A DNA stretch of 31,501 bases from a virus. Both the position numbers and the translations under genes were made by a program. Positions 6,378 through 16,183 of this stretch are shown one piece after another (position 1 is the first letter of the stretch; each line of letters starts with the position of its first letter). Under the pieces are notes generated by a model that saw only the letters and a program-made list of their open reading frames with translations, was not told the origin of the DNA and did not search any database. The DNA lies in the IMG/VR virus record IMGVR_UViG_3300042691_043364, positions 1-31,501 of that record; one strand, written 5' to 3'.

Positions 6378-7550
6378 ATGTCAACATTCACGACCACCTT
6401 AAACCCGACCCCGTTCGGATTCTTCGATTCGGACGCAAACTTCCAGACCGAAGCAGACGCGATGGTGACGTTTGTGAAGCGTCGCCTTGGTGATGATATA
6501 CTCTCTGTCGAGCTCACCAAGAAGCAGATCTGGGCTTGTTTCGAGGAGGCGTTCCTCGAGTACGGTTCGATAGTCAACCAGTACCAGGCGAGAAGCCAGC
6601 TGCTCTCATTGCTAGGCATGCAGACGGGCAGTCTCGATGAGGCGACCCAGAAGCTTCCACGTGACACCCTCAACTACATCATCCGTCTTGCCGAGCCCTA
6701 CGCGGTGGAAGCAGGCTTGGGAGGAACGTACAATTCCGTCTCGGGCTCGATCCAGCTCAGGCAGAACGTTCAGGATTATGACCTCTACACCGAGCTGCTG
6801 GATCCGGCGACAAACACACCGGTTGTGAGCTCGTCTCTGAATCCAGAGCATCGCAAGATGAGAATCTTCGAGATCATGCACTACAACCCGTCCGCAGCTT
6901 ACCGATTCTTCGATACGACATCTGCGATCAACTACCTCAACAACGAATTCTCGTTCGAGTCCTTCACTCCAGAGACTGTCTTCTACGTCCTACCCGTCTT
7001 CGAGGATATTCTCCGCGGTGGCCAGATGAACATCTCGAACCGGGTACGCCGCTCGAACTACAGCTATCGTGTGACAGGCACGAAACTTAGGATCTTTCCT
7101 GCTCCTACAGCAGAGAATCCCTTGAAGCTATGGGTCAGGGTCGGCTTCGAATCCAACCCCCTGAACCCTGCGATCACGGACAACTCGATCAGCGGCGTCT
7201 CAAACCTTTCGAACGTACCATACGGTAACTTCGTGTACTCAAGGGTGAACTCATTGGCTCGTCAATGGGTCCGTCAGTACGCTCTTGCTCTCTGCAAGGA
7301 ACTTCTGGGTATGATTCGTTCAAAGTTCGGATCAGTCCCAATCCCAGGCGGGGAACTGCAACTCGACGGCAGCGATCTCAAGTCTTCAGCGAAAGAGGAG
7401 AAGGATAAACTGAGAACCGACCTGAAGGAGATGCTGGACTCGATGACCTACAACAAGCTCATCGAGACAAAGGCTGCTGAGATAGACAACGTGCAGAAGA
7501 TCCTCAAGTCGATCCCGGTCCCGATGGGCCGCGTGATCACGATCGGGTGA
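6378..7550 (+). CDS. Neck protein, T4 gp13-like
   Basis: 390 residues. The helical N-terminal part (FQTEADAMVTFVKRRLGDDILSVELT is split here as residues about 22-47) and the C-terminal block WVRQYALALCKELLGMIRSK (from W297) plus VPIPGGELQLDG (about 321-332) have the pattern of T4-type gp13 neck proteins, which cap the filled head and connect it to the tail. The protein is longer than T4 gp13 (about 309 residues), with a central beta-rich region at about 125-260. It ends in a Lys/Glu-rich helix. GGAG about 9 bases upstream supports the start. The next gene follows after 4 bases and resembles gp14, the partner of gp13, which strengthens the call. Co-transcription with the two following genes is likely. 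Confidence 0.65.
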   Translation: MSTFTTTLNPTPFGFFDSDANFQTEADAMVTFVKRRLGDDILSVELTKKQIWACFEEAFLEYGSIVNQYQARSQLLSLLGMQTGSLDEATQKLPRDTLNYIIRLAEPYAVEAGLGGTYNSVSGSIQLRQNVQDYDLYTELLDPATNTPVVSSSLNPEHRKMRIFEIMHYNPSAAYRFFDTTSAINYLNNEFSFESFTPETVFYVLPVFEDILRGGQMNISNRVRRSNYSYRVTGTKLRIFPAPTAENPLKLWVRVGFESNPLNPAITDNSISGVSNLSNVPYGNFVYSRVNSLARQWVRQYALALCKELLGMIRSKFGSVPIPGGELQLDGSDLKSSAKEEKDKLRTDLKEMLDSMTYNKLIETKAAEIDNVQKILKSIPVPMGRVITIG

Positions 7551-7554
7551 TCGA

Positions 7555-8208
7555 ATGGCGCGTCTCTTCATCACACCACGCGAGCTCGATCTCATCAGCG
7601 ACCTCACAAAAGAGGTCATAAAGGACGTGATAGGTCAGAAAATATTCTACTATCCTATTCGTTCTGACATTACCACCGTGCACGACGTTTACGAGGAATC
7701 GATTGAGAAGATATTCGATCCTCCGATCGAGGTTGATGCCCTGGTGGAGTGGTCGCCCGGTGAGATAAAGACGACCAAGTTCGGCAGCGACAAGTATCAT
7801 TCGATAGAGGCCCGGGTCCATGCGCAGGATCTCTCGGATAAGAATCTCCGTCTGAAGATGGGAGATTTCATGTCCTACGGTTCAATATTCTTCGAGATTA
7901 CCCAGGTTGTGACGATCAGCAAGATATTTGGGCAGGTTGAGCACGTCACAGGATACAAGCTGGTCGGCAAGCAGGCCAGGGAGGGTCTCATCAACAGGAC
8001 GGCGCCTGGACCTGCTGCTCAGAATCTTGAGGTCGATAAGGTCGTGCAGGACAAGTTCGTGCAGCAACGTGGTGCCTCCGTCAACGAGCTCGGTCCGACG
8101 GCAGATCGTCGTGAGCTCCAGGCAGACGGCAAGCTCGACAGCCCGCTAACTGGACCCAAAAAGGTCGAAAAGGACGGGATAAATTCCTCCTTCTACGGTG
8201 ACGAATGA
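7555..8208 (+). CDS. Neck protein, T4 gp14-like
   Basis: 217 residues. The order of elements resembles T4 gp14: a region reading IGQKIFYYPI (about 26-35), an acidic stretch with VYEESIEKIFD (about 44-54), a beta strand block (YHSIEARVHAQ, about 81-91), then MGDFMSYGSIFFEITQV (about 102-118), equivalent to the GDLIYFPMDNSLFEV part of gp14. The C-terminal 60 residues are polar and probably disordered. gp14 together with gp13 completes the head neck before tail joining. The start lies 4 bases after the gp13-like stop, and the stop overlaps the next start (ATGA), so translation is coupled. The similarity is a remembered pattern and remains to be confirmed by profile search. Confidence 0.55.
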   Translation: MARLFITPRELDLISDLTKEVIKDVIGQKIFYYPIRSDITTVHDVYEESIEKIFDPPIEVDALVEWSPGEIKTTKFGSDKYHSIEARVHAQDLSDKNLRLKMGDFMSYGSIFFEITQVVTISKIFGQVEHVTGYKLVGKQAREGLINRTAPGPAAQNLEVDKVVQDKFVQQRGASVNELGPTADRRELQADGKLDSPLTGPKKVEKDGINSSFYGDE

Positions 8209-9461
8209 GCACCAGATTTTCGACCAAGAGAAAGTACGGTGACAAATCGATCGATCTCGGATACGATGGAAGCGCAGTACCTGATGATCTGATCATTCCG
8301 TCCTGCGGTCTCGAGGATATAGATCGCGCGATGTTCAACCTGTTCGATAAGGATCTGCCGTTGATCTACAGGATGAAGGACGGCAGCACCCGCAAGGTCC
8401 CCGTTATCTTCGCAACAGGTGAGAGGTTCGCGATAACACGCCGCAAGGAGCCGATACGTGATAAGAACGGGGCTATCGTCGTCCCGCTGATCACGATCTC
8501 GAGAAAATCGATAGAGCAGCAGTCCCAGAAGGGAATAGAGATGGGCGACATCGGCACGATCGATATCAAGAGACAGCTCTCGAAGGATGACCCGCTGTAC
8601 CAGAGGATCGTGAACTCCGTTAACCTCGACAGCACCGACGTCAGCTCTCGCCGTGAGGGTCTGGACAGGCCAGGTCGGATGGCGAATGGTCGTCTCCTGG
8701 AACCGAATCTCGGGGCCGGACTGTACGAGACGATATCGATACCTGTTCCGAAGTTTCTAACCGCAACGTACGAGATAACGCTGTGGACCCAGTTCATGCA
8801 GCACAGTAACGAGATACTGACGACGATCATGAGCGGGTATCACAACATCCGCGCTAGATCGTATCGTATAGAAACGAACAACGGGTACTGGTTCAACGCT
8901 GCATTCGAGACTGCCATACAAACGGAAGACACATTCGATGATATGAGCGACAGCGAGAGGACTGTTAAGAATACGCTAACAGCGATCGTTCCCGCGTACA
9001 TCATACTTCCGAATGCTCCTGGCATCCCCAACGGCGTGAGAAGGACGATCTCGGCCACCCAATTCTCGTTTGGTCTTGTGGACGCGCCGCTCCCAGTCGA
9101 AACGAGGGGAAACATGCTTGATATGCGGCTGGACTCGCACCTGCTGAACTCCATCGCGACGGTAGACGATCCAACCCCCGTCGGTTCGATGGCAACCCCG
9201 CAGGCATCGCAATCGACACGTGAAGCTGGTGGAAATCAGAAAATGGACGCATCCGTCGTAGCCGGATCGACAACATCCGTCGGCGGTGTGGAGTCAGGCT
9301 TCCTGCTGTCACGTACGACCACCCAGAGCCTCTCTGTTGACCCGATAACAGGTCATCCTATGGATGTAACAGTCAAGGTGAGAAGAGTGTCCCAGGCACA
9401 CGGAGAGGAGGTTCTGACCGTCGTCAACAAAACGCTAAAATCGGATAGGGACTTAAAATGA
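8205..9461 (+). CDS. Tail completion / sheath terminator protein, T4 gp15-like
   Basis: 418 residues. It shares several recognisable elements with T4 gp15: a strand reading KVPVIFATGERFAI (about 65-78), IDIKRQLSKDDP (about 119-130), and the block KFLTATYEITLWTQFMQHSN (around residue 189), followed by a helix ILTTIMSGY. gp15 forms the hexameric ring that ends the tail tube and sheath and binds the neck. The protein is longer than gp15 (272 residues) because of N-terminal sequence and a Ser/Thr/Gly-rich C-terminal extension (from about 320) that looks flexible. It overlaps the gp14-like gene by four bases. Being third in a gp13-gp14-gp15 order directly before the sheath matches the T4 order and supports the call. 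Confidence 0.75.
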   Translation: MSTRFSTKRKYGDKSIDLGYDGSAVPDDLIIPSCGLEDIDRAMFNLFDKDLPLIYRMKDGSTRKVPVIFATGERFAITRRKEPIRDKNGAIVVPLITISRKSIEQQSQKGIEMGDIGTIDIKRQLSKDDPLYQRIVNSVNLDSTDVSSRREGLDRPGRMANGRLLEPNLGAGLYETISIPVPKFLTATYEITLWTQFMQHSNEILTTIMSGYHNIRARSYRIETNNGYWFNAAFETAIQTEDTFDDMSDSERTVKNTLTAIVPAYIILPNAPGIPNGVRRTISATQFSFGLVDAPLPVETRGNMLDMRLDSHLLNSIATVDDPTPVGSMATPQASQSTREAGGNQKMDASVVAGSTTSVGGVESGFLLSRTTTQSLSVDPITGHPMDVTVKVRRVSQAHGEEVLTVVNKTLKSDRDLK

Positions 9462-9485
9462 TGTCATCGTTTCGCTTCCTTCATG

Positions 9486-9494
9486 ATACTTAAC
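9486..9494 (+). promoter_or_regulatory. Candidate late promoter box ATACTTAAC
   Basis: An exact match to the recurrent element, identical to the copy at 86-94. It lies in the 65-base gap before the first sheath gene and ends 32 bases before the ATG at 9527. No hairpin is obvious in this gap. Confidence 0.55.
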
Positions 9495-9526
9495 TGTTGA
9501 TTATCCCACTAGATTAGGAGCAACTG

Positions 9527-12500
9527 ATGTCGGAACAGACCTTTCGCTCTCCTGGATTCTTTGAACAGGAGATTGAGCTTACCGCCCCGGGCGCACAACC
9601 GATTGGTGTGCCGGGTGGACTCGTAGGAGCCGCCGCTGCCGGACCAGCTTTCGTACCGACCACCGTCGCGTCATTCTCGGATTTTGAGGCTCGCTTCGGC
9701 GGTCTGGACCCAAACTACCCTTCGACCTACGCTGCGAATGAGTGGCTGAAGCACAAGGGCGCGCTTACGTTCATTCGAGTGCTCGGAGCGGGCGCGAATG
9801 CGAGCTCCACTGATTTTGCGAACACGCTTTCACAGGGGACTGTGAAGAACGCGGGTTTCAAGATCGTCGGATCGAGTGTAGGAATCCCTCCCACCGATAG
9901 TCGTAAGACCAACATGGTCCAGTTCCTCGTCGCACGCCACTCTCTACCTGCTCACACGGCGCTACCCGCTGAGTGGAAGGGATTCCCGGTCTTCAGCGAC
10001 AATCCGAGCTTCGGAAGCCCAGCTGGCTCCGACACCCTGAACATCGTCCGAGGTGTTCTCATGTTCCCGACCGGAGCGCGGGGTATGGTCCTCGACATGA
10101 CTGGATCTGGGGCTGCCTGGACTGGCACCGGTGCCGCGATCGACGACCTCGCCTCAACTGACCTGAACTCACTGTCTGCGACGTACGGGAAGTTTAAGTT
10201 CGCGATATCCTCGTCTCTCGGCGTGGCTTTCGGTGCCACGGACACCGTGCCCGGGGTCAGGATGCTAACGGCTTCGCTTGATCCAGCTGCGAACGATTAC
10301 TTCGGAAAGGTGTTCAACACCGATCCTGCTAAGCTTCAGGCGGAGCAGCACATGCTCTACCTCGACTTCCCGGTTGAGGCTGAGCTGGCTCCTCTTGACG
10401 TCACTGGTGACAGCTGCATCGCGATCACGTCGGGCAGCGACAGTCACTACAGCAATTTAGGAAGGTTCGACACCCGGTACAACACCGCCCGGACTCCTGC
10501 AATAATCTCTCAGCCTTACGGAACGACGGAGTACGATCTCTTTCATTTTGAGACGCTCACCGACGGCGCATCGGGTAACGACCTCTTCAAGATCTCCTTC
10601 TCCAATGTCAGGGCCTCAACGGACCCCCGGAATCCTTTCGGAACTTTCGACGTCGTCATTCGTGATCTGTATGACAGCGATACGTCCACTCGCGAGCTGG
10701 AGAGATTCTCGGGTTGTAACCTAAATCCAGCGAGCCAGGATTACATAGCGAAGAAGATCGGAGACTACAAAGTAAGCTTCAACTTCGACGCGGTGGACAC
10801 GGACGAGCAGCGCCTCGTGGTGTCTGGAAAGTTCAGAAATGCCAGCAGACGGGTTCGCGTCGTGATGAATGAACGCGTCGAGAAGCAAAACATCCCCACA
10901 TCGGCCTTGCCTTTCGGTTTCCGCGGCATTCCTGTGGTAAGAACCACCCAGACTCTGACGGACACCGCGTCGACTTTGACGCTTGGCAACAGCAGCTACG
11001 GGACTGCTGGGCAGCTTCCTCGACTGCAGTGCGTCACGTCCGCGGTCACTGGGCTCACCGGCTCCATCGTGCCACCCCTGCCGTTCAGGTTCAAGGTGAC
11101 CAAGGGCGTTGTCAACGGAACTTCGTGGACAGGGCAGCCTGGAATTCTCGAGATTCCTGACTCTCGCTACCACTGGGGCGTGAAATTCGAGAGAGTTCCC
11201 ACGACGGGATCTGCTGAGAACGCTGTCATGTCAGCGAACGATGGAACTGAGTTCAACACTCTCATCAACGCGTACTCGAGAATGCAGGGCCTCGAGAAGC
11301 TGGACGTCCTGGTGACCGGCTCACATGCGGATGCGTTCAACGCGAACAAGTTCACGTTGTCTCGCGTCGCGCTTTCCAATCTCACCCTGTCCGACGTTAC
11401 GGGCACCATTGAAGCTCACATGAAGGAGACCGCCTACATCAGGAACGGAGTCCCGAATAGCACGGACTACAGGATCAACGATACGATCGGCGATCGTCTA
11501 ACGTTCGCGTCCCTGCTGTCAGGCTCAGCTGCAACGTTCAATAAGTTCTCTGAGTATGCGAAGTTCTCGACCATATTCTACGGTGGCTTCGACGGCGTCA
11601 ACATCTTCGATTCTGCCGCAAGCCTCCTGGGTGACAAGGCGACATCGACCGAGCTGGATGGTCGCGCCGGTGCAGGCAGCGAGCCAACGAACGTGACAGG
11701 CCTAGGATACAATCCCGGAGGTTCTGAGCTCTCTAACAACGCTATCAATTCCTATAGGGTCGCGTCGAAGCTCATGACGGATCCGATAATCACCAACGTG
11801 AACGTTATTGCCACGCCCGGAATCAAGGAGCCTTTGGTCACGGACTATGTCGGTCGTCGCTTGAACGACTACGCTCTAGCGATGTACGTCCTTGACATCC
11901 CGAACTACGATGACTCCAACGTGAGAATATTCGACGGTTCGGGAAGAAAGCCGAATGTGACAAGGACGGCCGATGCCCTGACGACCAGGTCGGTGAACAA
12001 CAACTACGTCGCCACCTACTTCCCCGATGTGTTTGTCAATGACACTACGGTCGGTCGTCGAGTCAGGGTTCCGGCATCAGTCGCGGCGCTCGGAGCGCTC
12101 TCCTACGGTGATCGCGTTGCCTACCCATGGTACGCGCCAGCAGGATTCAACAGAGGCGCTCTTGACTTCGTGTCCAACGTCGACGTGAGACTGAGCACGG
12201 CTGACAGAGACTACCTATACGACGCGAAGATCAATCCGATCGCAACGTTCCCGGGAAGCGGATACGTAATCTTCGGGCAGAAGACCCTGCAGCTCAGCAG
12301 GTCGGCGTTCGATAGAGTGAACGTTAGGAGGCTATTCCTCGAGATCAAGCGGGTCATCCGCGACGTGGCACGTGGTTTGATATTCGAACCGAACGATGCG
12401 ACGACACGCTCCAACTTCATCAATCGAGCCACCCCACTTCTCGCCCTTATCAGGTCCCAGGCTGGAATTGAGCAGTACAGAATCATCATGGACGAGACGA

Positions 12501-12625
12501 ATAACACGGCTAATGATATTGCCGCGAGCAAGCTGAACGGTCGAATCATAGTTGTTCCGACCCGCGCAGTTGAATTTATCGCGGTTGACTTTATCATCAC
12601 ACCGGCAGGCGTCGAGTTCGTATAA
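9527..12625 (+). CDS. Contractile tail sheath protein, first paralog
   Basis: 1032 residues, against about 660 for T4 gp18. The N-terminal sheath pattern is clear: GLVGAAAAGPAFVPTTVASF (about 28-47), then an FG and WLKHKGALTFIRVLGAG. A second sheath landmark lies at about 350-413 (NPFGTFDVVIRDLYDSD, then NLNPASQDYIAKKIGD). The C-terminal domain holds VNVRRLFLEIKRVIRDVARG (from about 930), FEPND and a final NGRIIVVPTRAVEFIAVDF, the segment by which sheath subunits pack on the tube and interlink. The extra length lies mainly in the middle, as surface domains would. AGGAG about 7 bases upstream supports the start. The next gene is a paralog of similar layout. It has its own promoter-like box. 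Confidence 0.9.
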   Translation: MSEQTFRSPGFFEQEIELTAPGAQPIGVPGGLVGAAAAGPAFVPTTVASFSDFEARFGGLDPNYPSTYAANEWLKHKGALTFIRVLGAGANASSTDFANTLSQGTVKNAGFKIVGSSVGIPPTDSRKTNMVQFLVARHSLPAHTALPAEWKGFPVFSDNPSFGSPAGSDTLNIVRGVLMFPTGARGMVLDMTGSGAAWTGTGAAIDDLASTDLNSLSATYGKFKFAISSSLGVAFGATDTVPGVRMLTASLDPAANDYFGKVFNTDPAKLQAEQHMLYLDFPVEAELAPLDVTGDSCIAITSGSDSHYSNLGRFDTRYNTARTPAIISQPYGTTEYDLFHFETLTDGASGNDLFKISFSNVRASTDPRNPFGTFDVVIRDLYDSDTSTRELERFSGCNLNPASQDYIAKKIGDYKVSFNFDAVDTDEQRLVVSGKFRNASRRVRVVMNERVEKQNIPTSALPFGFRGIPVVRTTQTLTDTASTLTLGNSSYGTAGQLPRLQCVTSAVTGLTGSIVPPLPFRFKVTKGVVNGTSWTGQPGILEIPDSRYHWGVKFERVPTTGSAENAVMSANDGTEFNTLINAYSRMQGLEKLDVLVTGSHADAFNANKFTLSRVALSNLTLSDVTGTIEAHMKETAYIRNGVPNSTDYRINDTIGDRLTFASLLSGSAATFNKFSEYAKFSTIFYGGFDGVNIFDSAASLLGDKATSTELDGRAGAGSEPTNVTGLGYNPGGSELSNNAINSYRVASKLMTDPIITNVNVIATPGIKEPLVTDYVGRRLNDYALAMYVLDIPNYDDSNVRIFDGSGRKPNVTRTADALTTRSVNNNYVATYFPDVFVNDTTVGRRVRVPASVAALGALSYGDRVAYPWYAPAGFNRGALDFVSNVDVRLSTADRDYLYDAKINPIATFPGSGYVIFGQKTLQLSRSAFDRVNVRRLFLEIKRVIRDVARGLIFEPNDATTRSNFINRATPLLALIRSQAGIEQYRIIMDETNNTANDIAASKLNGRIIVVPTRAVEFIAVDFIITPAGVEFV

Positions 12626-12631
12626 TCCAGA

Positions 12632-12640
12632 ATAGTTAAG
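12632..12640 (+). promoter_or_regulatory. Candidate late promoter box ATAGTTAAG
   Basis: An exact match to the recurrent element in the 35-base gap between the two sheath genes. It ends 20 bases before the ATG at 12661 and is followed by the ribosome binding site AAGGAG. Confidence 0.55.
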
Positions 12641-12660
12641 CGAAGTAAGGAGTTCAACTT

Positions 12661-15651
12661 ATGGCAGCGCCAGGCATAACACTCAATGAAATTGATAGTA
12701 CAGGTGGAACCACCGAGGTTCAACCTACAGGTAGGTCCGCGGGAGTCATAGGAACTGCTCTGCAGGGAACCGCTTTCGTTCCCGTCACCGTGGCGAATGT
12801 AGCCCAGCTCAGGGCTGAGTTCGGTTACGGTGACTCCCTTCACGTCGCTCCGATAGCCTTACAGCAGTGGCTGCAGAACGCATCTGCTGGTACATACGTA
12901 AGAGTTCTCGGAGCTGGCGATGGGAAGAAGAGGACAGCCACTGGTGCAAACGCTGGCAAGGTTAACAACGCTGGTTTCGTGGTCGGCTCGAGGTTGGTCA
13001 GGTCGGAAACAGGTGCATTAGGCAATAACTCCTACGCCACAACCTACGGTTTGGAGGGCAGGACGTACTTCCTCGGATGCTACATGTCCGAATCTGCGGG
13101 CTCATGGGCTTTCTCAGAAACAGGAATTCAGAATTCGACAGCCTCCCAGCCGATAATCAGAGGAGTTCTCTTCGCAGCCTCAGGCGTTCAGATCGCTCTC
13201 TCAAGCTCAGCTCCTGGCGCAACTTCTGATACCTATTCAGCCACCAAGGCTACCGAGTTTCCTGCGAAAGGATGGTTCACGGGCTCGTTGGATCTTCGCT
13301 CAGGCAAGCAGGACTTTACTGTTTTCCTGAATGGACATAACAACTCGGGATACGGAAGCATAATCACTGCCTCATTCATCCCGAGCGCAAACAACTACAT
13401 CTCCAGGGCTTTCAATACAGACCCGGATCTCCTAGAGGAGTACGGTCACGTCCTGTACGCTCACTACGACGTTTTGGCTTCCTACGCGGTCCCGACCGGT
13501 TCGGGAGTCGCCCCAGAGTCCTTAATTCGTAGAAATGGAACATCGATAGCTCTCGAAGAGATCGTATTCTGCCTGACGGGCTCACAGGCTCGAAACGATG
13601 GCACGACCGTTTATCCCAACTACGAGGGATTCGAGGACAGATACACCGCACCGTCCACCCCCTACATAGCCTCACAGGACTTCGGCGGTACCCGTTACGA
13701 TCTCTTCAAGGTTCACGCGAGGTCCGACGGTGAGCAGGCGAATGAGCTTTTCAAGGTTGAAATTCGCGACATCAAGTATCCTACCGTCGCGGACGGATAC
13801 GCAACGTTCACGCTTCTGCTCCGCAGCTGGGAAGACACGGACGACTCAAGGACGATCCTCGAGGAGTACCCGCTCTGTAATCTTGATCCTGATAGCAGCA
13901 ATTACATTGCCAAACTGGTCGGAGATCAGAACGTTTACTTCGATTTCGATCGAGCGGTCGGTTCACAGAAGATTGTCGAGGAAGGTCTCTACGGAAGAGT
14001 TTCGAGAAGAATCCGTGTGCAGGTCTCAGACGCTGTCGCGAACAAGATCGTCCCGACAAATACTCTTCCCATTGCCACACGAGGCTACTACCATCTCGTG
14101 ACCTCGGGTTCGGGCTTCCTGTCGACCGGTGGTGGAACTTCCTACCTGGATGTCCCACTTACCAATGCTCGTGAGTTGCCAGTACCGTTCAGGAGAACGA
14201 TCCATATCCTCGCAGAAACAGGGTCAGCCTCTGCTATCCCTGAACCCAAGTACTGCTGGGGGCCCCAGTTCGATATTCCGAACTCACTCACGCGCCCGAA
14301 TGATGGAACCTCGGATCTCAACAACACCTCGATGGCCTCGTACACGAAGTACTTCCCCAAGTATCACACCGTGTACCAGAACCCGTGGGTTGGAGACAAC
14401 GCGGGGGCTGCCACTGTCGACAATTCGGTCGTTGACGCTGACCTCTTCAATAAGAACCTCTTCACCCTGGAAAATGTGCAGGTGCAGACCGGCTCGAACG
14501 GAAGAATAGACAACGGCCTCTGGAGAAAGGCGGTCTACCAGCGTGATGGTATACTTGACAACTCTCTGGGTGGAAGGTTCGTGAACCCTGTCACTGACTT
14601 CGTGTCGACGCTGGGAGCGACCACCTATCTCAAGCACGTAACATTCATGCAGGGAGGGTTCGACGGACTCAACAAGTTCGACCCGGACAAGTTCTACATG
14701 AGAGACTCGGCCGTCCGCCGTGAGATGGACAACGCGAACCAGGGCGAGCTCGATGGTCCGACGGTCGCAGCGTACAGGAAGGCAGTCGACATCATGGGTG
14801 ACAAGTCATTCGCTGACGTTCACCTGCTGGCGATTCCGGATGTCAGACATCCGGCCGTCACTGATTACGCTCTCAGCGCCATGCAGACGAAGTTCGACGC
14901 GATGTACCTCATGGATGTCGAGCTGAAGGATGAAAACAACAGTTTCGTTACATCATCGATAGATCTTCGCGCTAACAGCAGGGTGAACGTCGGTTACACA
15001 GCCACAAGGTTCAGCAACAGATCGTTGAACAGCTCATTCGGAGCAGCTTACTTCCCAGACGTCAAGCTCTCGATAGATCCAGGAACTGGCATCGCCGAGG
15101 AGATGAATATCCCTGCTACCGCCGCGGCCTTGGGTGCATTCTCTCAGAATGATGCTCTCGGATTCGCGTGGACAGCACCGGCAGGCTACAATCGCTCTAG
15201 AATACCTGCAACGGGTCTCACCACCATCATCAATCAGACAAACATCGACACTGTCTACGACGCAGGGGTGAACCCACTGACCAGGGACGCTGACGGTGTT
15301 ACCATAATCGGCGGTCAACGCACCCTGCTCAGGGAAGGCAGCGCTCTTGACAGGGTCAACGTCCGCAGGCTCCTGATCGAGGTTCGTCGCAGGGTTCGCG
15401 CCGTGGCATACGGATTCCTGTTCGAGCCGAACAGGGCTGCAACGATCGCGAGATTCAACGCCGCCGTTGCTCCGATTATGAGACAGGTTCAGGCACAGCG
15501 TGGAGTCGATAGGTACCGGGTGCAGATCGATACATCAACGACAACGCAGGCTGACGTTGAGAATAACACGATTCGCGGAAAGATCTTCCTCCAGCCGACC
15601 CGCGCTGCTGAATTTATCTCAATTACTTTCGAAGCAAGTAATTCTATCTAA
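12661..15651 (+). CDS. Contractile tail sheath protein, second paralog
   Basis: 996 residues with the same landmarks as the first sheath gene: GVIGTALQGTAFVPVTVANV near residue 30, WLQNASAGTYVRVLGAGDG, a middle block with ATFTLLLRSWEDTDDSR and CNLDPDSSNYIAKLVGD at about residues 375-425, and the C-terminal VNVRRLLIEVRRRVRAVAYG (from about 900), FLFEPN and a closing GKIFLQPTRAAEFISITFE. The two proteins are clearly related but diverged through most of their length, so this is an old duplication. AAGGAG about 9 bases upstream marks the start. Separate promoter-like boxes before each copy suggest that each is expressed in its own right. They may form a mixed sheath, or one may form a specialised ring; the sequence does not say which. 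Confidence 0.88.
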   Translation: MAAPGITLNEIDSTGGTTEVQPTGRSAGVIGTALQGTAFVPVTVANVAQLRAEFGYGDSLHVAPIALQQWLQNASAGTYVRVLGAGDGKKRTATGANAGKVNNAGFVVGSRLVRSETGALGNNSYATTYGLEGRTYFLGCYMSESAGSWAFSETGIQNSTASQPIIRGVLFAASGVQIALSSSAPGATSDTYSATKATEFPAKGWFTGSLDLRSGKQDFTVFLNGHNNSGYGSIITASFIPSANNYISRAFNTDPDLLEEYGHVLYAHYDVLASYAVPTGSGVAPESLIRRNGTSIALEEIVFCLTGSQARNDGTTVYPNYEGFEDRYTAPSTPYIASQDFGGTRYDLFKVHARSDGEQANELFKVEIRDIKYPTVADGYATFTLLLRSWEDTDDSRTILEEYPLCNLDPDSSNYIAKLVGDQNVYFDFDRAVGSQKIVEEGLYGRVSRRIRVQVSDAVANKIVPTNTLPIATRGYYHLVTSGSGFLSTGGGTSYLDVPLTNARELPVPFRRTIHILAETGSASAIPEPKYCWGPQFDIPNSLTRPNDGTSDLNNTSMASYTKYFPKYHTVYQNPWVGDNAGAATVDNSVVDADLFNKNLFTLENVQVQTGSNGRIDNGLWRKAVYQRDGILDNSLGGRFVNPVTDFVSTLGATTYLKHVTFMQGGFDGLNKFDPDKFYMRDSAVRREMDNANQGELDGPTVAAYRKAVDIMGDKSFADVHLLAIPDVRHPAVTDYALSAMQTKFDAMYLMDVELKDENNSFVTSSIDLRANSRVNVGYTATRFSNRSLNSSFGAAYFPDVKLSIDPGTGIAEEMNIPATAAALGAFSQNDALGFAWTAPAGYNRSRIPATGLTTIINQTNIDTVYDAGVNPLTRDADGVTIIGGQRTLLREGSALDRVNVRRLLIEVRRRVRAVAYGFLFEPNRAATIARFNAAVAPIMRQVQAQRGVDRYRVQIDTSTTTQADVENNTIRGKIFLQPTRAAEFISITFEASNSI

Positions 15652-15659
15652 TAGTTAAG
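15651..15659 (+). promoter_or_regulatory. Candidate late promoter box ATAGTTAAG
   Basis: Identical to the box before the second sheath gene. It overlaps the last base of the sheath stop codon and ends 14 bases before the tube gene ATG at 15674. Confidence 0.5.
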
Positions 15660-15673
15660 GAACAGGAGAACAC

Positions 15674-16162
15674 ATGGCCGAGACGCTCTCAGTCACCGAT
15701 ATGCTACCCAACAAGTTCGAACCTAAGAGGAAGAACCGATGGGTTTTCTCGATCGAAGGTATCGATGCTTACCTCATCAAGTCAACGAAGCGCCCAAGCG
15801 TGAAGACTGAGGAGAAGGAGATTCCCTGGATCAACTCACGTCGTTACATCGCCGGTAAGACGACCTTCGACACGATTGACGTCACGCTCTATGACGCTAT
15901 CGCCCCCTCGGGCGCGCAGCAGGTCATGGAGTGGGTCCGCACTCACTTCGAATCGGTCTCAGGCCGCGCTGGTTACGCTGACTTCTACAAGCGTGATTGC
16001 CAGCTCAAGCTGCTCGATCCGGTTGGAACGGTCGTCGAGCTCTGGGACATCAAGGGCGCGTTCATCACGTCCGCTGGTTTCGGTGAGCTCGCGTACGACG
16101 GCGACGACCTGATGGAAATCTCCCTGACGCTTCGCTTCGATAACTGCGTACTTCAGTACTGA
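15674..16162 (+). CDS. Tail tube protein, T4 gp19-like
   Basis: 162 residues, essentially the length of T4 gp19 (163). The sequence has the conserved tube order: a short polar N-terminus, KRKNRWVFSIEGIDAYLIKS (about 18-37), a loop with EIPWINSRRYIAGKTTFDTI (about 50-69), a helix APSGAQQVMEWVRTHFE, and a final strand region DDLMEISLTLRFDNCVLQY. It polymerises into the rigid inner tube inside the sheath. Its place directly after the sheath genes is the standard order. The start has ACAGGAG about 8 bases upstream. A strong terminator directly downstream should insulate this highly expressed gene. Confidence 0.92.
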   Translation: MAETLSVTDMLPNKFEPKRKNRWVFSIEGIDAYLIKSTKRPSVKTEEKEIPWINSRRYIAGKTTFDTIDVTLYDAIAPSGAQQVMEWVRTHFESVSGRAGYADFYKRDCQLKLLDPVGTVVELWDIKGAFITSAGFGELAYDGDDLMEISLTLRFDNCVLQY

Positions 16163-16183
16163 CAGTCGCTCCTTGGGGAGCAG

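Noticed and set aside
6077-6493. + strand open frame of 138 codons bridging the cassette and the neck gene
   Set aside because: It overlaps the last part of the gene at 5254, runs through a hairpin terminator and into the neck gene in another frame, and is Ser/Arg-rich with no family pattern.
12211-12843. Minus-strand open frame across the junction of the two sheath genes
   Set aside because: It is antisense to two clearly coding, conserved sheath genes and covers the junction with its promoter-like box and ribosome binding site. It is a shadow frame.
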